Of a DNA stretch of 64,000 nt, positions 1 to 9,661 are shown in pieces (the stretch's first letter is position 1; every line of letters starts with the position of its first letter). This DNA is from Albimonas pacifica (lineage in GTDB: Bacteria > Pseudomonadota > Alphaproteobacteria > Rhodobacterales > Rhodobacteraceae). The position numbers and the translations under genes were made by a program. The stretch covers positions 337,190 to 401,189 of the forward strand of contig NZ_FOQH01000008.1 in assembly GCF_900113695.1 (NCBI RefSeq), in the 5' to 3' direction. Below the pieces are notes generated by a model. That model made no database searches. It saw nothing but the letters and a program-made list of their open reading frames with translations, and was not told the origin of the DNA.

Positions 1-3000
1 CCGAGGTCTCGGCGACCGCCGACGTGCGGGTGCGCGACTCCCGCTTCGGGGAGCTCGACGCCGAGGCCGGGCGCGACGGGGAGCTCGTGCGGGTCGAGGC
101 CGACGAGCTGAGCATGACGGCCGCGCGCGATCTCGCCTGGACCGACGTCGCGGCCGAGCTGGCGACGGGGCGGGCGCGCGAGGGTTCGGCCGCGCTGTCG
201 CGGGCGACGGTCGGGCAGGCGACGGTGTCGGCAGGGCTCGACATCGGCGTGGCGGATTCCGGGATCGGGGGGCTGGCCGCCGCGGCCGGGCGCGACCTGA
301 CGCTCGCGCGGCTCTCCGCCGGCGACGCCTCGGCTTCCGCCGGGCGGGACCTGTCGGCCGACGACGTGAAGGCGCAGCGGGCGGCCTTCGAGGCCGGGCG
401 AGACCTCGATGCGCGCCGGCTCGCCGCCCGGACGATGGACCTGGAGGCCGCGGGCGCGCTGGCCGCGATCAGCCTCTCGGGCGAGACGATGACGCTGGCG
501 GCGGGGGGCGCGATGCAGGCCTCGCGCATCGAGGCGGGCGCGCTTGCGGCGAGCGCGGGCGGGGCGATGACCCTGGCCGATCTGAAGGCGGGGGAGGCGA
601 CGCTCGCCGCCGGCGGGCGGCTGGAGCTGGCGCGGGCGCAGGGCGGTCCGCTGACCGCGGCCGCCGGCGCGACGACGCTCTCCGACCTGTCGCTGGCGCG
701 GCTGGAGGTGGTCGCGACGGGCGATCTCTCGGCAGAGCGGGTGGCGACGGCGGGCCGGACGCGGCTGCAGGGGCAGGGGGTCGCGCTGAGCGACCTCTCC
801 GCCGGCGGCGCGCTGGAGGCGACCGCCGCGGGCGCGCTGCAGGCGACGCGGACCCGCTCCGAGGGGGCGACGACGCTGGCCGCGGGGGGGGTGGCGCGGC
901 TCGACCGGGTGTCGGCGGGTCGGGGCATGAGCCTTTCGGCCGACGGCGCCGGGGGCGGGGACGGCCCGGCCCTGACGCTGCGCGGCGTCGACGCCGCGCG
1001 GCTCTCGGCCGAGGCCGGGGGCGCGATCGACCTCGACGGCGTGGCGACGGGCGGCGACGCGACGCTGACCGCCCGCGCCGGCGACATCCGGCTGGGGGCG
1101 CTGGAGGTGGGCGGCGTCCTGTCGGCGCGCGCCGAGGCGGGCGCGATCCGCACCCAGCGCGGCGTCGCCGGCGCCGACCTGTGGACCGTCGCCGGCCCCG
1201 AGGGCGCGCAGGGCCCCTCGGCCCCGCGCGGCCTGCCGGGGGAGGGCGACGGCGAGCTGATCGAGCGCATCGTGGAGGCGGAGGTCCCCGCCGGCCCGAC
1301 GACGGTCGCCGGCCGCGGCTTCGACGACCTGGTGCGGGTCGAGGGCGGCGCGGTCTTCGACGCCGCCGGCTCGGTGCTGCTGGCGGCCGAGGACGGCGGC
1401 GAGGGCCGCGACAACGACTTCCGCGGCGGCGTCGGCGTCTCGCGCGCGCGGCATGTGGCGATCTCGGACGCGAACGATCTGAGGATCGGCGCGGCGGGGA
1501 TCGACGGGCTCTACAACCGCGTCTCGGGCGAGCGGCTGCAGAGCGTGCACCTGCGCGCCGGCGGCGACGTGACCGACGCGGCCGGCGCCCGGATCCGCAC
1601 CGCGGGCGACGTCTGGACCGTGGCGGGCGGCGACGTGCGGCTCGACTCCGGCCTGCACGCCATCGGCGGCGCCTTCGCGGCCCGCGCCCATACGGTCGAG
1701 ATCGCGACCGCGGGCGACCTGCGGCTGGGGCCGATCCAGGCCTCCGGCCGGCTGATGGCGCTGGCCGGCGCCTCGGGCGAGGGATACGCCTCGATCACCC
1801 AGGTCGGCGCGGCCCGGGTCACGCGCCTGGGCATGGTCGACGGGCTGGCGGCGGACGGGACGATCGACCTCGCGGGCCCGATCCGCGTGGACGGCGACGC
1901 CGACTTCGCCACCGGCGCCGATCCCGCGAAGACCGCCGCCGACCGGGGCGCGGACCTGATCCTCGACGATCCGACCAATGTCTTCGGCGGCGACGTCTCG
2001 ATCCGCCGGATCTTCGGCGCCGTGACCCTGATCGAGGAAAGCGCCCCCGGCGCGCTGCATGTCGACGAGCATGACGCGGGCTGGCTGCGCTTCGCGGGCT
2101 TCGAGGCGGGGGGCGACGTGCTGATCCGCACCTCCGACAACGTGGCCTTCCTGGGCCGGCTGACGGGGCTGACCGACGACATGGACCCCGCCGGCCCGCT
2201 GGCCGCGCCCGCCGCCGCCGGTCCCGCGGACTGGCGCGCCCAGGGCGGCGAGCTCGCGCAGGAGGACCTGCGCCTGTTCCTGCCCGACGGCACGGTGTTC
2301 GCCATCGACGCCACCGCCGGCGGCGCCGACCCCAGCGGCGGCACGGTGCGCTTCGACCGGCCGGTCGACGGAGCCAACGCCCTGTCCAGCGCGCGCGACG
2401 AGGACGCGGCGGCCGGGCGCGCCGGGGCCGGCGCGCTGGCGATCGACGCCGGCAGCGGCGGCGACGTGCGCTTCCGCGACTACGTCGGCGCCTCGAACCC
2501 GCTGGGCGCGGTGGTGATCGCGGACGCGCGCGACGTCTCGCTGGGCCACACCTTCGCCGGGCGCGACGCGCGCCCCTCCGACGATCCCGACCGCTTCCTG
2601 CTGCAGGGCGAGGGGCAGTCGGCGGACATCTTCACCTCCGGCCCGATCGTCATCGACGCCCGCGGCTCGGTGGAGATCTACATGCCCGCGGGCCTGCTGG
2701 AGCAGTACGAGGACGACGACGACTATTTCGGCGTCAACACGCCGGTGCTGATCTACGGCGACCGGACCGAGCCCGCGAAGCTGAGCCTCTTCGGCTACAT
2801 CGGCGACAGCGGGCAGCAGGCGGCCGGCCTCTATCCCATCGGGCCCAAGGGCGTGAACTTCCTGCTCAACGGCTGCGTGATCGGCGACGTGCAGGACTGC
2901 ACCGGGGTCAGCCCGCCGCGGGTGCTCAACATCGTGGCCATCGACCAGCCCGAGATCCTCAACGTCGAGGAGGAGGACCTGCTCGAGCTCTTCGTCTCCT

Positions 3001-3176
3001 ACGGCAACGAGGAGCTGTGGGGCGTGCCGGACGGCTATTTCGAGGACTCCGACCTCGCCCGCGCCCGCGCGGAGACCAACCGCCAGGCCTCGGGCGACGA
3101 GGACGACGACGGGGACGGGAACGACGCGCAGGCGCGGACCGCCGACGGCGGCGGCGCGACGGGGGTGGAACGATGA
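1..3176 (+). CDS. Filamentous-haemagglutinin-like beta-helix exoprotein, 3' part
   Basis: The frame is open from base 3, so the gene begins before the window; about 1,058 residues are visible. The first 370 residues are a string of short repeats of about 20 residues built around AGRDL, AAGGA or SAGGA and a following L-x-L strand, as in right-handed beta-helix adhesins of the filamentous haemagglutinin type. A less repetitive region follows, with several acidic beta-rich blocks and two Cys near the C-terminus (NGCVIGDVQDC). The last 60 residues are acidic and rich in D, E and G. The stop overlaps the start of the next gene by 4 bp, so both are probably co-translated. A secretion partner (ShlB/FhaC type) is not in view. 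The surface-adhesin role is inferred from repeat character only. Confidence 0.7.
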   Translation, partial: EVSATADVRVRDSRFGELDAEAGRDGELVRVEADELSMTAARDLAWTDVAAELATGRAREGSAALSRATVGQATVSAGLDIGVADSGIGGLAAAAGRDLTLARLSAGDASASAGRDLSADDVKAQRAAFEAGRDLDARRLAARTMDLEAAGALAAISLSGETMTLAAGGAMQASRIEAGALAASAGGAMTLADLKAGEATLAAGGRLELARAQGGPLTAAAGATTLSDLSLARLEVVATGDLSAERVATAGRTRLQGQGVALSDLSAGGALEATAAGALQATRTRSEGATTLAAGGVARLDRVSAGRGMSLSADGAGGGDGPALTLRGVDAARLSAEAGGAIDLDGVATGGDATLTARAGDIRLGALEVGGVLSARAEAGAIRTQRGVAGADLWTVAGPEGAQGPSAPRGLPGEGDGELIERIVEAEVPAGPTTVAGRGFDDLVRVEGGAVFDAAGSVLLAAEDGGEGRDNDFRGGVGVSRARHVAISDANDLRIGAAGIDGLYNRVSGERLQSVHLRAGGDVTDAAGARIRTAGDVWTVAGGDVRLDSGLHAIGGAFAARAHTVEIATAGDLRLGPIQASGRLMALAGASGEGYASITQVGAARVTRLGMVDGLAADGTIDLAGPIRVDGDADFATGADPAKTAADRGADLILDDPTNVFGGDVSIRRIFGAVTLIEESAPGALHVDEHDAGWLRFAGFEAGGDVLIRTSDNVAFLGRLTGLTDDMDPAGPLAAPAAAGPADWRAQGGELAQEDLRLFLPDGTVFAIDATAGGADPSGGTVRFDRPVDGANALSSARDEDAAAGRAGAGALAIDAGSGGDVRFRDYVGASNPLGAVVIADARDVSLGHTFAGRDARPSDDPDRFLLQGEGQSADIFTSGPIVIDARGSVEIYMPAGLLEQYEDDDDYFGVNTPVLIYGDRTEPAKLSLFGYIGDSGQQAAGLYPIGPKGVNFLLNGCVIGDVQDCTGVSPPRVLNIVAIDQPEILNVEEEDLLELFVSYGNEELWGVPDGYFEDSDLARARAETNRQASGDEDDDGDGNDAQARTADGGGATGVER

Positions 3177-5785
3177 ACAAGCGTCTGCTGCGGCCCTGGA
3201 TGATCGCCGGCCTCGCCGCCGCCGCGGCGGCCTGCGCGGGCTCGGTCCCGCCGGGATCCTTCTCGCTCGCCTCGCGCGACGAGGAGCCGGAGCTGTGCGG
3301 CAAGGTCGACCAGATCCTGCTGCGCGGCCAGCGCAACAGCTTCGGCCTGAACTTCCGCGCGGCGGAGGACGCCTTCTCCGAGCTGCTCTCGGTCTACGAG
3401 ATCGAGGACGTCACGGGAGAGTGCCCCGCCGCCCCCAGCCGCGCCTTCGTCCTGATGAACCAGGCGCTTGCACACTCCTCGCAGGAGCGGTTCGTGACCG
3501 CCGACGGCCTTTTCGACCGGGCCGAGGGGCTGCTGAACGGCGTGGAGGCCGGGCGCGAGGACGCCGAGCGCGACCGCGCCCTGCTGGTCGCCTACCGCGC
3601 GCAGGACCAGCTCAACCGCTCGATCCTCGAGGGGGCGCGCGCCTTCGTCGACCAGGCCTCGGCGGGGCTGACCGACACGGTGCAGTTCGGGCTGAACGCG
3701 CCCGCCGCGCGCTCCTCCGGCGGCGGCCAGATCACCGGGGGGGTGCTGATCGAGGCTTCGGGCGAGGAGCAGCTCGCCCTGATCGAGGAGGCCTCCAACA
3801 ACCACACCCTCTCCCACATCCGCCTGCTGGAAGGCGACGACGCGGGCGCCGAGCAGGCGATCAACCGCGCGCTCGACGTGATCGCCCTGGCGCCTCGCGC
3901 CGCGGCCGCCTACCGGCCGCGGTTCCTCTCCCAGCGTGCGCTGGTGGAGCTGGAGCGGGGCGACTACGAAGGCGCCCGCCGCGACGCCCGCGAGGCCGCG
4001 GAGAGCTTCGGCGCGCTGATGCCCGACACGCCGCTGGAGGCGCGGGCGCGGCTTCGCGAGGGCAGGGCGCTCGTCGCGCTGGGCCGCAAGGACGAGGCGA
4101 TGGAGGTCTTCGAACGCGGCTTCCTCGTCTACGAGGAGAACCCGGTGGTGGTGGACTACGGCTCGCTGTGGCCGTTCTTCCAGCTGGGCCTCAACATCGT
4201 CGAGGAACAGCCTGAGCGCAAAACGGAAATGGGCGCGCGCATCTTCCGTGCGGCGCAGATCGTGCGCCAGTCGATCACCGCCCAGACCGTCTCGGGCGCC
4301 GCCGCGCTGCTGGGCGAGGGCGACGACGAGAAGGCCCGCGCCGTGCGCGCCTGGCGCGACGCGAACGAGCGCTATGCGACCCTCAAGGCCCTGCAGGTGC
4401 TGCAGCTTCGCGACCCTCTGAGCCAGGAGGACCAGGCCCGTGCGCTGGCCGAGGCCGTGGCCCTCGCCCAGGCCGAGGTCGAGCGTCTGCGCGCCGCGCG
4501 CGACCGCATCGCGCCGGAGTACCAGTCCGCGATCTCGAGCCCCGTGTCGCTCGACCAGCTCCAGGCGGTGCTCCAGGAGGGCGAGGCGCTGGTTCAGGTG
4601 CTGGTGGGCTGGCCGCGCAGCTTCCTGCTGATCATCTCGCGCGACGAGATCACCTATGGCGCGCTGCCGGTGACCGACAGCCAGATCAACGTGTTGGTCG
4701 GCGTTCTTCGCAGGGGGGTCGAGACCGACCGCGAGGGCAGGGTGCCCACCTACCGCGCCGACGTCGCCTTCCAGGTCTTCAACCTGCTGTTCCCGGGCTA
4801 CCGCGACGCGCTGATGAAGCACGAGCGGCTGATCTTCTCGACCTCCGGCGCGCTGCAGAGCCTGCCGCTGGAGCTGCTGGTCAGCGCCTCCCCCGGGACC
4901 GGCTGGCAGACGGGCGACTACACCGAGGTGCCGTTCCTCGGCGCCCAGCGCGCGGTCAGCTACGTGCCCAGCCCGCGCAACCTGGTCGACATCCGCGCCC
5001 GCGCCGGACGCTCGGATGCAAGCGGCGCGGTCGCTTCATTCGCCGACTTCAGAGCGGGCGTGAACCCTCAGAAAGTGCTCGAGGTTTCGAGCCTGCCGCA
5101 GACCTGCCTGCGGCTCGCCCAGGCCGTCGACCGGGTGGGCGAACTGCCGGGCACCGCCCAGGAGGCGCAGGTGATCCGCGAGATCTTCGGCGACGACGCG
5201 CTGCTCGCCACCGGCGCGGCCTTCAACGAGGACGCGGTGAAGCAGGAGGCGGGCGACGGCACGCTCGCGGACTACCGGGTGCTGCATTTCGCGACCCACG
5301 GCATCCTGTGGCCGACGCCGGACTGCTTCACCGATCCCGCGCTGACGGTGACCGCCACGACCTCCGAGGACAGCGACGGACTGCTGACCGCCTCGGAGAT
5401 CCGGCTGATGACCTTCGACGCGCAACTCGTGGTCCTGTCGGCCTGCAACACCGCGTCCGGCTACCTGACCACCGCCTCGAACTCGATCTACGGCGCGCGC
5501 CAGCAGGTGGGTCTCTCGGGGGCGGGGGGCGAGAGCCTGTCGGGTCTCGCGCGGGCCTTCTTCGCCGCGGGCGCGCGCGCGGTGCTCGCCACGCACTGGC
5601 CGGTGGCCGACCGCGAGACGACGCAGCTGATGGCACGGTTCTTCCGGCTGCTCAAGGACGAGGAGCTGGATTTCGCCGACGCGCTCCAGCAGGCGCAGGG
5701 GGAGCTGCGACGCAGCCGCGCCACCTCGCATCCGGTGTTCTGGGGGCCGTTCGTGCTGATCGGCGACGCCGCCGCGACGCTCTGA
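3173..5785 (+). CDS. CHAT-domain (caspase-like) lipoprotein with helical repeats
   Basis: The protein has 870 residues. The chosen ATG overlaps the upstream stop (ATGA) and opens a lipoprotein signal: a basic N-terminus, a hydrophobic stretch and an Ala-rich lipobox ending at Cys21. Residues about 50-440 are helical and TPR-like. Residues about 520-870 form a CHAT domain, a clan CD (caspase/separase fold) peptidase relative. The expected dyad is visible: His709 in HFATHG and Cys758 in LSACNT, followed by the conserved GARAVLATHWPV block. CHAT proteins of this TPR-CHAT layout are common, but few have known substrates. Its coupling to a large exoprotein suggests it acts on that protein or shares its surface location; this is inference. 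Confidence 0.85.
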   Translation: MNKRLLRPWMIAGLAAAAAACAGSVPPGSFSLASRDEEPELCGKVDQILLRGQRNSFGLNFRAAEDAFSELLSVYEIEDVTGECPAAPSRAFVLMNQALAHSSQERFVTADGLFDRAEGLLNGVEAGREDAERDRALLVAYRAQDQLNRSILEGARAFVDQASAGLTDTVQFGLNAPAARSSGGGQITGGVLIEASGEEQLALIEEASNNHTLSHIRLLEGDDAGAEQAINRALDVIALAPRAAAAYRPRFLSQRALVELERGDYEGARRDAREAAESFGALMPDTPLEARARLREGRALVALGRKDEAMEVFERGFLVYEENPVVVDYGSLWPFFQLGLNIVEEQPERKTEMGARIFRAAQIVRQSITAQTVSGAAALLGEGDDEKARAVRAWRDANERYATLKALQVLQLRDPLSQEDQARALAEAVALAQAEVERLRAARDRIAPEYQSAISSPVSLDQLQAVLQEGEALVQVLVGWPRSFLLIISRDEITYGALPVTDSQINVLVGVLRRGVETDREGRVPTYRADVAFQVFNLLFPGYRDALMKHERLIFSTSGALQSLPLELLVSASPGTGWQTGDYTEVPFLGAQRAVSYVPSPRNLVDIRARAGRSDASGAVASFADFRAGVNPQKVLEVSSLPQTCLRLAQAVDRVGELPGTAQEAQVIREIFGDDALLATGAAFNEDAVKQEAGDGTLADYRVLHFATHGILWPTPDCFTDPALTVTATTSEDSDGLLTASEIRLMTFDAQLVVLSACNTASGYLTTASNSIYGARQQVGLSGAGGESLSGLARAFFAAGARAVLATHWPVADRETTQLMARFFRLLKDEELDFADALQQAQGELRRSRATSHPVFWGPFVLIGDAAATL

Positions 5786-5844
5786 TCCGGACGGGGGAAG
5801 GGCCGTGAGCGAAGGCTGCACGGCCATTCCAGCCGCACATCCGA

Positions 5845-5880
5845 CTTTCGTGTAATCAATATTATGTCAATTATACTGAC
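5845..5880. other. AT-rich patch in a GC-rich background
   Basis: About 36 bp, dominated by A and T (TGTAATCAATATTATG and following TCAATTATAC), lie just after the CHAT gene. On the minus strand it reads TATAATTGACATAATATTG, which contains -35-like and -10-like hexamers. Base composition is unlike anything else in the window. It may be a promoter region or a scar of a former insertion. Confidence 0.4.
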
Positions 5881-5925
5881 ACCGCCGGACAGGGCAAGGC
5901 CTGAACGTCGCCCGGAAACCCTCTC

Positions 5926-6333
5926 ATGTGAAAAAGAAATCGCGGTGGTCGAGCGCTGAGGCGTCGTCCGCGTCCACCAGGCACGCGACCGTCGCGCCCA
6001 TCGTCTGCGGGGACCGGCCACCGGCCCTCGGCATGGGCGTCGTCGGGAAGCCGCGTGCCGACGGTGTTGCGCAGGAAAAGGATCCCTCCGGTCGTCGCCG
6101 TCGATCGAAGGCGCTCTGGCTTCCGCCGGCGACCGGCCGCTCCAGCCACAGCGCCGCGAAGCCGGTGGGCGAGGCGACGATGGATCCGGGAATGTGCGAA
6201 ACGGTGGGGTCGGCGTCGAAACGGAAGCCCGGCCCAGGCGGCGCGCCCTCGGCGCCGGAGAGGCGCGCCGCCGCGCCGACGTCGGGATCGTCGGCCGCGG
6301 CGAAGAAGGCCAGGTGACGGCCAGAACAGCTTC
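5926..6333 (-). pseudogene. Probable remnant of a degraded gene
   Basis: One minus-strand frame is open from about 6333 to a TGA at 5926-5928 and has the GC-rich third-position pattern of real genes here. It reads as a plausible protein (FFAAADDPDVGAAARL, then GFRFDADPTVSHIPGSIVAS, then GFAALWLERPVAGG). It has no start codon with a ribosome binding site. Around 6120-6060 a plausible continuation switches to another frame (FLRNTVGTRLPDD). This fits a C-terminal gene fragment with a frameshift, but no family was recognised. The rest of 5786-6411 contains nothing I can name. Confidence 0.3.
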
Positions 6334-6411
6334 AGGCACGTGACGCTGAAGACCCCCGCGAGGTGCGGCGCGAGCGGAGCGGGGCGCAGGCGCCCTGCCC
6401 CGCGGCCGGCG

Positions 6412-7728
6412 CTACTCGGCCACCCGCGGCAGCTCGTCTTCGGACGAGATCTCCTCGACGTCCTCGAAGCGCTTGGCGAGGCGGCCGAATTCCTCCGGAT
6501 CGCCGCGCACGTCGAGCAGCGTCGCCTCGTCCGAGACATGGGTGGCGTCGACCGTCATGTGCTCGTGCACCCAGGCCAGCGCCGCGCCGTTCTGCGAGGG
6601 CACGCGCAGGCGACGGGTCAGCTCGCGGGCGCCGAGGCGGGCCTCGACGGCGGCCAGCAGCTCGGGCACGCCCTGGCCGGTCAGCGCCGAACAGGCGACG
6701 GCGTCCGTGCGCCGCGCGGTCTCGTTGAGCAGCGACAGGCGGGCCGCGTCGGGCAGCCGGTCGAGCTTGTTGCGCACCTCCAGCATGCCGGCGCGCCGCT
6801 CGTCGCCGACCCCCAGCGCGCCCAGCACCCGGGCCACGTCCTCGGCCTGGGCGTCGGTGTCCTGGTGGCTCACGTCGCGCACGTGCAGGATCAGATCGGC
6901 CTCCAGCACCTCCTCCAGCGTGGCGCGGAAGGCCGCGACAAGCTGCGTGGGCAGGTTGGAGATGAAGCCCACCGTGTCCGACAGGATCGCGCGGCGCCCC
7001 GAGGGCAGCCGGATCTCGCGCATCGTGGGGTCGAGGGTGGCGAACAGCATGTCCTCGGCCATCACCTGCGCCGCGGTCAGGCGATTGAACAGCGTCGACT
7101 TGCCGGCGTTGGTGTAGCCCACCAGCGCGATCACCGGATAGGGGATCTTGCGCCGGGACTCGCGATGCAGCTCGCGGGTTTTCACCACCGTCTCGAGCCG
7201 CTTCTCGAGCTTCTTGATCCGCTCGCTCAGCGCGCGGCGGTCCGCCTCGATCTGGGTCTCGCCGGGGCCGCCGACGAAGCCGAGGCCGCCGCGCTGCCGC
7301 TCGAGGTGGGTCCAGGAGCGCACCAGCCGGGTCTTCTGGTAGTTCAGGTGGGCGAGCTCGACCTGAAGCACGCCCTCTCGCGTCCGCGCCCGCTCCCCGA
7401 AGATCTCGAGGATCAGGCCGGTGCGGTCCAGGATCTTGACCTTCCAGGCCTTCTCCAGGTTGCGCTGCTGGACGGGGGAGACGGGGCCGTCGATGACGAC
7501 CAGCTCCGTCTCCGCCTCCTTGAAGCGTTCGCCCAGCTCCTCGACCTTGCCGGAGCCGAAGAGATGGCCGGCGTCCGCCTTGGGCAGACGCACGACGTCG
7601 GCGCCGACGACCTCGAGGTCGATGGCGGCGGCGAGACCGACGGCCTCCTCGAGGGCCTGCTCCGGAAGGCGCAGGTCGTCGGTGGGTCGGTTGCGGATAT
7701 CGGGATGCAGCACATGCGCGCGGGTCAT
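6412..7728 (-). CDS. hflX: GTPase HflX
   Basis: The protein has 438 residues, normal for HflX, a ribosome-associated GTPase that splits stalled or heat-damaged ribosomes. The N-terminal HflX domain covers about residues 20-195, including the linker with GGPGETQIEADRR. The G domain follows with P-loop GYTNAGKS at 204-211, the G2/G3 region ending in DTVGFISNLP, and NKLD as the base-recognition motif. The ATG start lies 10 bp after the hfq stop, so the pair is co-transcribed, the classic hfq-hflX arrangement. The C-terminus is short and acidic. Confidence 0.95.
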   Translation of the reverse strand: MTRAHVLHPDIRNRPTDDLRLPEQALEEAVGLAAAIDLEVVGADVVRLPKADAGHLFGSGKVEELGERFKEAETELVVIDGPVSPVQQRNLEKAWKVKILDRTGLILEIFGERARTREGVLQVELAHLNYQKTRLVRSWTHLERQRGGLGFVGGPGETQIEADRRALSERIKKLEKRLETVVKTRELHRESRRKIPYPVIALVGYTNAGKSTLFNRLTAAQVMAEDMLFATLDPTMREIRLPSGRRAILSDTVGFISNLPTQLVAAFRATLEEVLEADLILHVRDVSHQDTDAQAEDVARVLGALGVGDERRAGMLEVRNKLDRLPDAARLSLLNETARRTDAVACSALTGQGVPELLAAVEARLGARELTRRLRVPSQNGAALAWVHEHMTVDATHVSDEATLLDVRGDPEEFGRLAKRFEDVEEISSEDELPRVAE

Positions 7729-7738
7729 CTCGCGGCAG

Positions 7739-7975
7739 TTATCCCTCTTCGCCGGGCTCGTAAAGAGAGATCGGCTGCGACGGCATCACCGTCGAGATCG
7801 CGTGCTTGTAGACGAGCTGGCTCTGCCCGTCGCGGCGCAGCAGCACGCAGAAATTGTCGAACCAGGTGATCACGCCCTGAAGCTTGACCCCGTTCACCAG
7901 GAAGATGGTGACCGGCACCTTGTTCTTGCGGATGTGATTGAGGAAGGCGTCCTGCAGGTTCTGCTTGTCGGCCAT
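7739..7975 (-). CDS. hfq: RNA chaperone Hfq
   Basis: The 78-residue protein is typical of short alphaproteobacterial Hfq. The Sm1 motif ([20 protein letters not shown]) and the Sm2 motif YKHAISTV are intact, and the N-terminus carries the usual NLQDAFLN helix with QDxFLN contacts. It forms a hexamer that pairs small RNAs with mRNAs. It directly precedes hflX. A GGGGGAC sequence upstream of the ATG is a plausible ribosome binding site. Confidence 0.96.
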   Translation of the reverse strand: MADKQNLQDAFLNHIRKNKVPVTIFLVNGVKLQGVITWFDNFCVLLRRDGQSQLVYKHAISTVMPSQPISLYEPGEEG

Positions 7976-8073
7976 GGTGTTTCGTCCCCCTTCGCTGGGG
8001 TTTCAGTCTTATGAGTCGGGGCGCCCTTCGGCGCTCTTGGGTCGATGAAGGCAAGATGAGGGCGCGGGCCGGG

Positions 8074-8088
8074 AAAGGAAAGTCCTTT
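8074..8088 (-). terminator. Possible intrinsic terminator after trkH
   Basis: AAAGGA and TCCTTT arms with a 3-nt loop lie 34 bp after the trkH stop. Read on the minus strand the stem is weak but is flanked by pyrimidines. It sits in the 146-bp gap between trkH and hfq, where hfq could start its own transcript. Confidence 0.4.
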
Positions 8089-8121
8089 TCGCGGATGCGG
8101 CCGTTTGCTGCGGGCGCGAAA

Positions 8122-9645
8122 TCATTTCCGCCAGTAAGCGGGGTTGCACAGCGCCACGGCGGCCAGCACCTCGATCCGCCCCAGGATCATCGCCGCCAGC
8201 ATCACCGCGCGCGCCGCCTCGTTGGCCTGCTGATAATCCGCCCCGGTCGCCAGCGGGAACAGGGGCCCTGCGTTGGACAGCGAGGCGACGGCCCCCGCCA
8301 TCGCCGCGTCGAACTCCATCCCCGCCAGCGTCAGCGCCATCAGCGCGGCCGCCAGCGCGGTCATGTAGAGCATCACGTAGACCCAGGCGTTGACGATGGC
8401 GTCCCGCGACAGCCGCCCGCCGGAGGTGCGCGCCGTGTCGATGCGCGAGGGGTGGCAGAGCCGGTCGAGCTCCCCGCCCCCATGGCGATAGAGCGCATAG
8501 GCCCGGAACAGCTTCACCCCGCCCGCGGTGGTCGCCACGCCGCCCCCCAGCGTCGCCAGCCCCATCAGCATCAGCGAGGGCGCCTCGACCTGCGCCCAGG
8601 TCACCACGTCCGGCCAGTCGGCCGAGACGTAGCCCGAGGTGGAGATCATCCCCACCGAGGTCGCGAAGCCCCCCCACAGCGCGCGCCCCGCGTGGAAGGG
8701 GCTGTCGAAGATCTGGCTCGGCCCCGCGCCGACCCAGATGCCATGGGCGAAAAGCCACACGGTCGCGATCGCCACCGCGATGACCAGGAGCTGGATCTCG
8801 GGATCCTTGCGCGCCTCGAGCCAGTTGCGCGCGGCGCCGGGCCCCGCGGTGGGGCCGCGCCGGCCGAAGGTCAGGCGCGACATCGACAGGATCAGGAACA
8901 GCACCGCCACGACCTCGGTCATCCGGTTGCCCTCGGCCGCGAGCCCGCCCGCCAGCGGCGAGATGCCCGAGGTCGAGACGATGCCCATGGCGTGGCAGAG
9001 CGCGACGAAGCTCGGCGTGCCGGCGGTCGCCAGCGCCGCGGCGGCGATCGCGGTCAGCGCGGCATAGGCGGGCCCCACCGCCATCAGCGCCCGCACCGCC
9101 CGTCGCCCGCCCGGCCCCAGCGCCAGGATCCGGCCCACCCGCATCCGCGCCTCGCCCGCCGAGGAGGCGCCGGGCAGGTCCAGCAGCTCCCGCGGGGCGA
9201 GGATGGCGATGGCCCCGACCAGCGTCGCCAGCCCCCCGATCCAGCCCAGCATCGAGCGCCACAGGTGGATCGACGGCGGGGCCGAGAACGGCGTGATCAG
9301 CGTGGCCCCGGTGGTGGTCAGCGACGAGGTCGCCTCGAAATAGGCCCCGCTCCACCCCAGCTCCGGCAGGATCAGCGCGATGGGCGCCGCGGCGAAGACC
9401 GGACCGGCGGAGAACACGCCGAGCAGGGTCATCAGCTCCGCCCGCGCGTTCGCCCCCGAGGCCCCGCGCCGCCAGGCCGCCGCCCCCAGCGCCGAGGCCG
9501 CCAGCATCACGAAGAGCGCGGCGTAGAAGAACAGCCGGGCCGAGCGCCAGTCCCGCTCCAGCCCCGCCGCCAGCGCCGGCAGCAGCATCATCGCCCCCAG
9601 CGCGAAGGCGAAGACCAGGAAGACCGGAAAGCCCCTCAGGCGCAT
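8122..9645 (-). CDS. trkH: Trk potassium uptake channel subunit TrkH
   Basis: The 507-residue integral membrane protein has about ten hydrophobic segments. Four pore-loop motifs typical of TrkH/KtrB can be seen: SSLTTTGAT, GIVSTSGISPL, GMISTSGYVS and SLSNAGPLFP. The ATG at 9645 was chosen because it starts the first membrane segment (MRLRGFPVFLVFAF) and lies 16 bp after the trkA stop; an upstream in-frame extension would run into trkA and is basic and unlike the family. It forms the K+ channel gated by TrkA. Confidence 0.93.
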   Translation of the reverse strand: MRLRGFPVFLVFAFALGAMMLLPALAAGLERDWRSARLFFYAALFVMLAASALGAAAWRRGASGANARAELMTLLGVFSAGPVFAAAPIALILPELGWSGAYFEATSSLTTTGATLITPFSAPPSIHLWRSMLGWIGGLATLVGAIAILAPRELLDLPGASSAGEARMRVGRILALGPGGRRAVRALMAVGPAYAALTAIAAAALATAGTPSFVALCHAMGIVSTSGISPLAGGLAAEGNRMTEVVAVLFLILSMSRLTFGRRGPTAGPGAARNWLEARKDPEIQLLVIAVAIATVWLFAHGIWVGAGPSQIFDSPFHAGRALWGGFATSVGMISTSGYVSADWPDVVTWAQVEAPSLMLMGLATLGGGVATTAGGVKLFRAYALYRHGGGELDRLCHPSRIDTARTSGGRLSRDAIVNAWVYVMLYMTALAAALMALTLAGMEFDAAMAGAVASLSNAGPLFPLATGADYQQANEAARAVMLAAMILGRIEVLAAVALCNPAYWRK

Positions 9646-9661
9646 GGCGGGCCGCGGCGGG

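Noticed and set aside
6055..7869. A 604-codon plus-strand frame opposite hflX
   Set aside because: Its composition (His, Gln, Arg, Leu rich) is the mirror of hflX codons; hflX on the minus strand has all family motifs.
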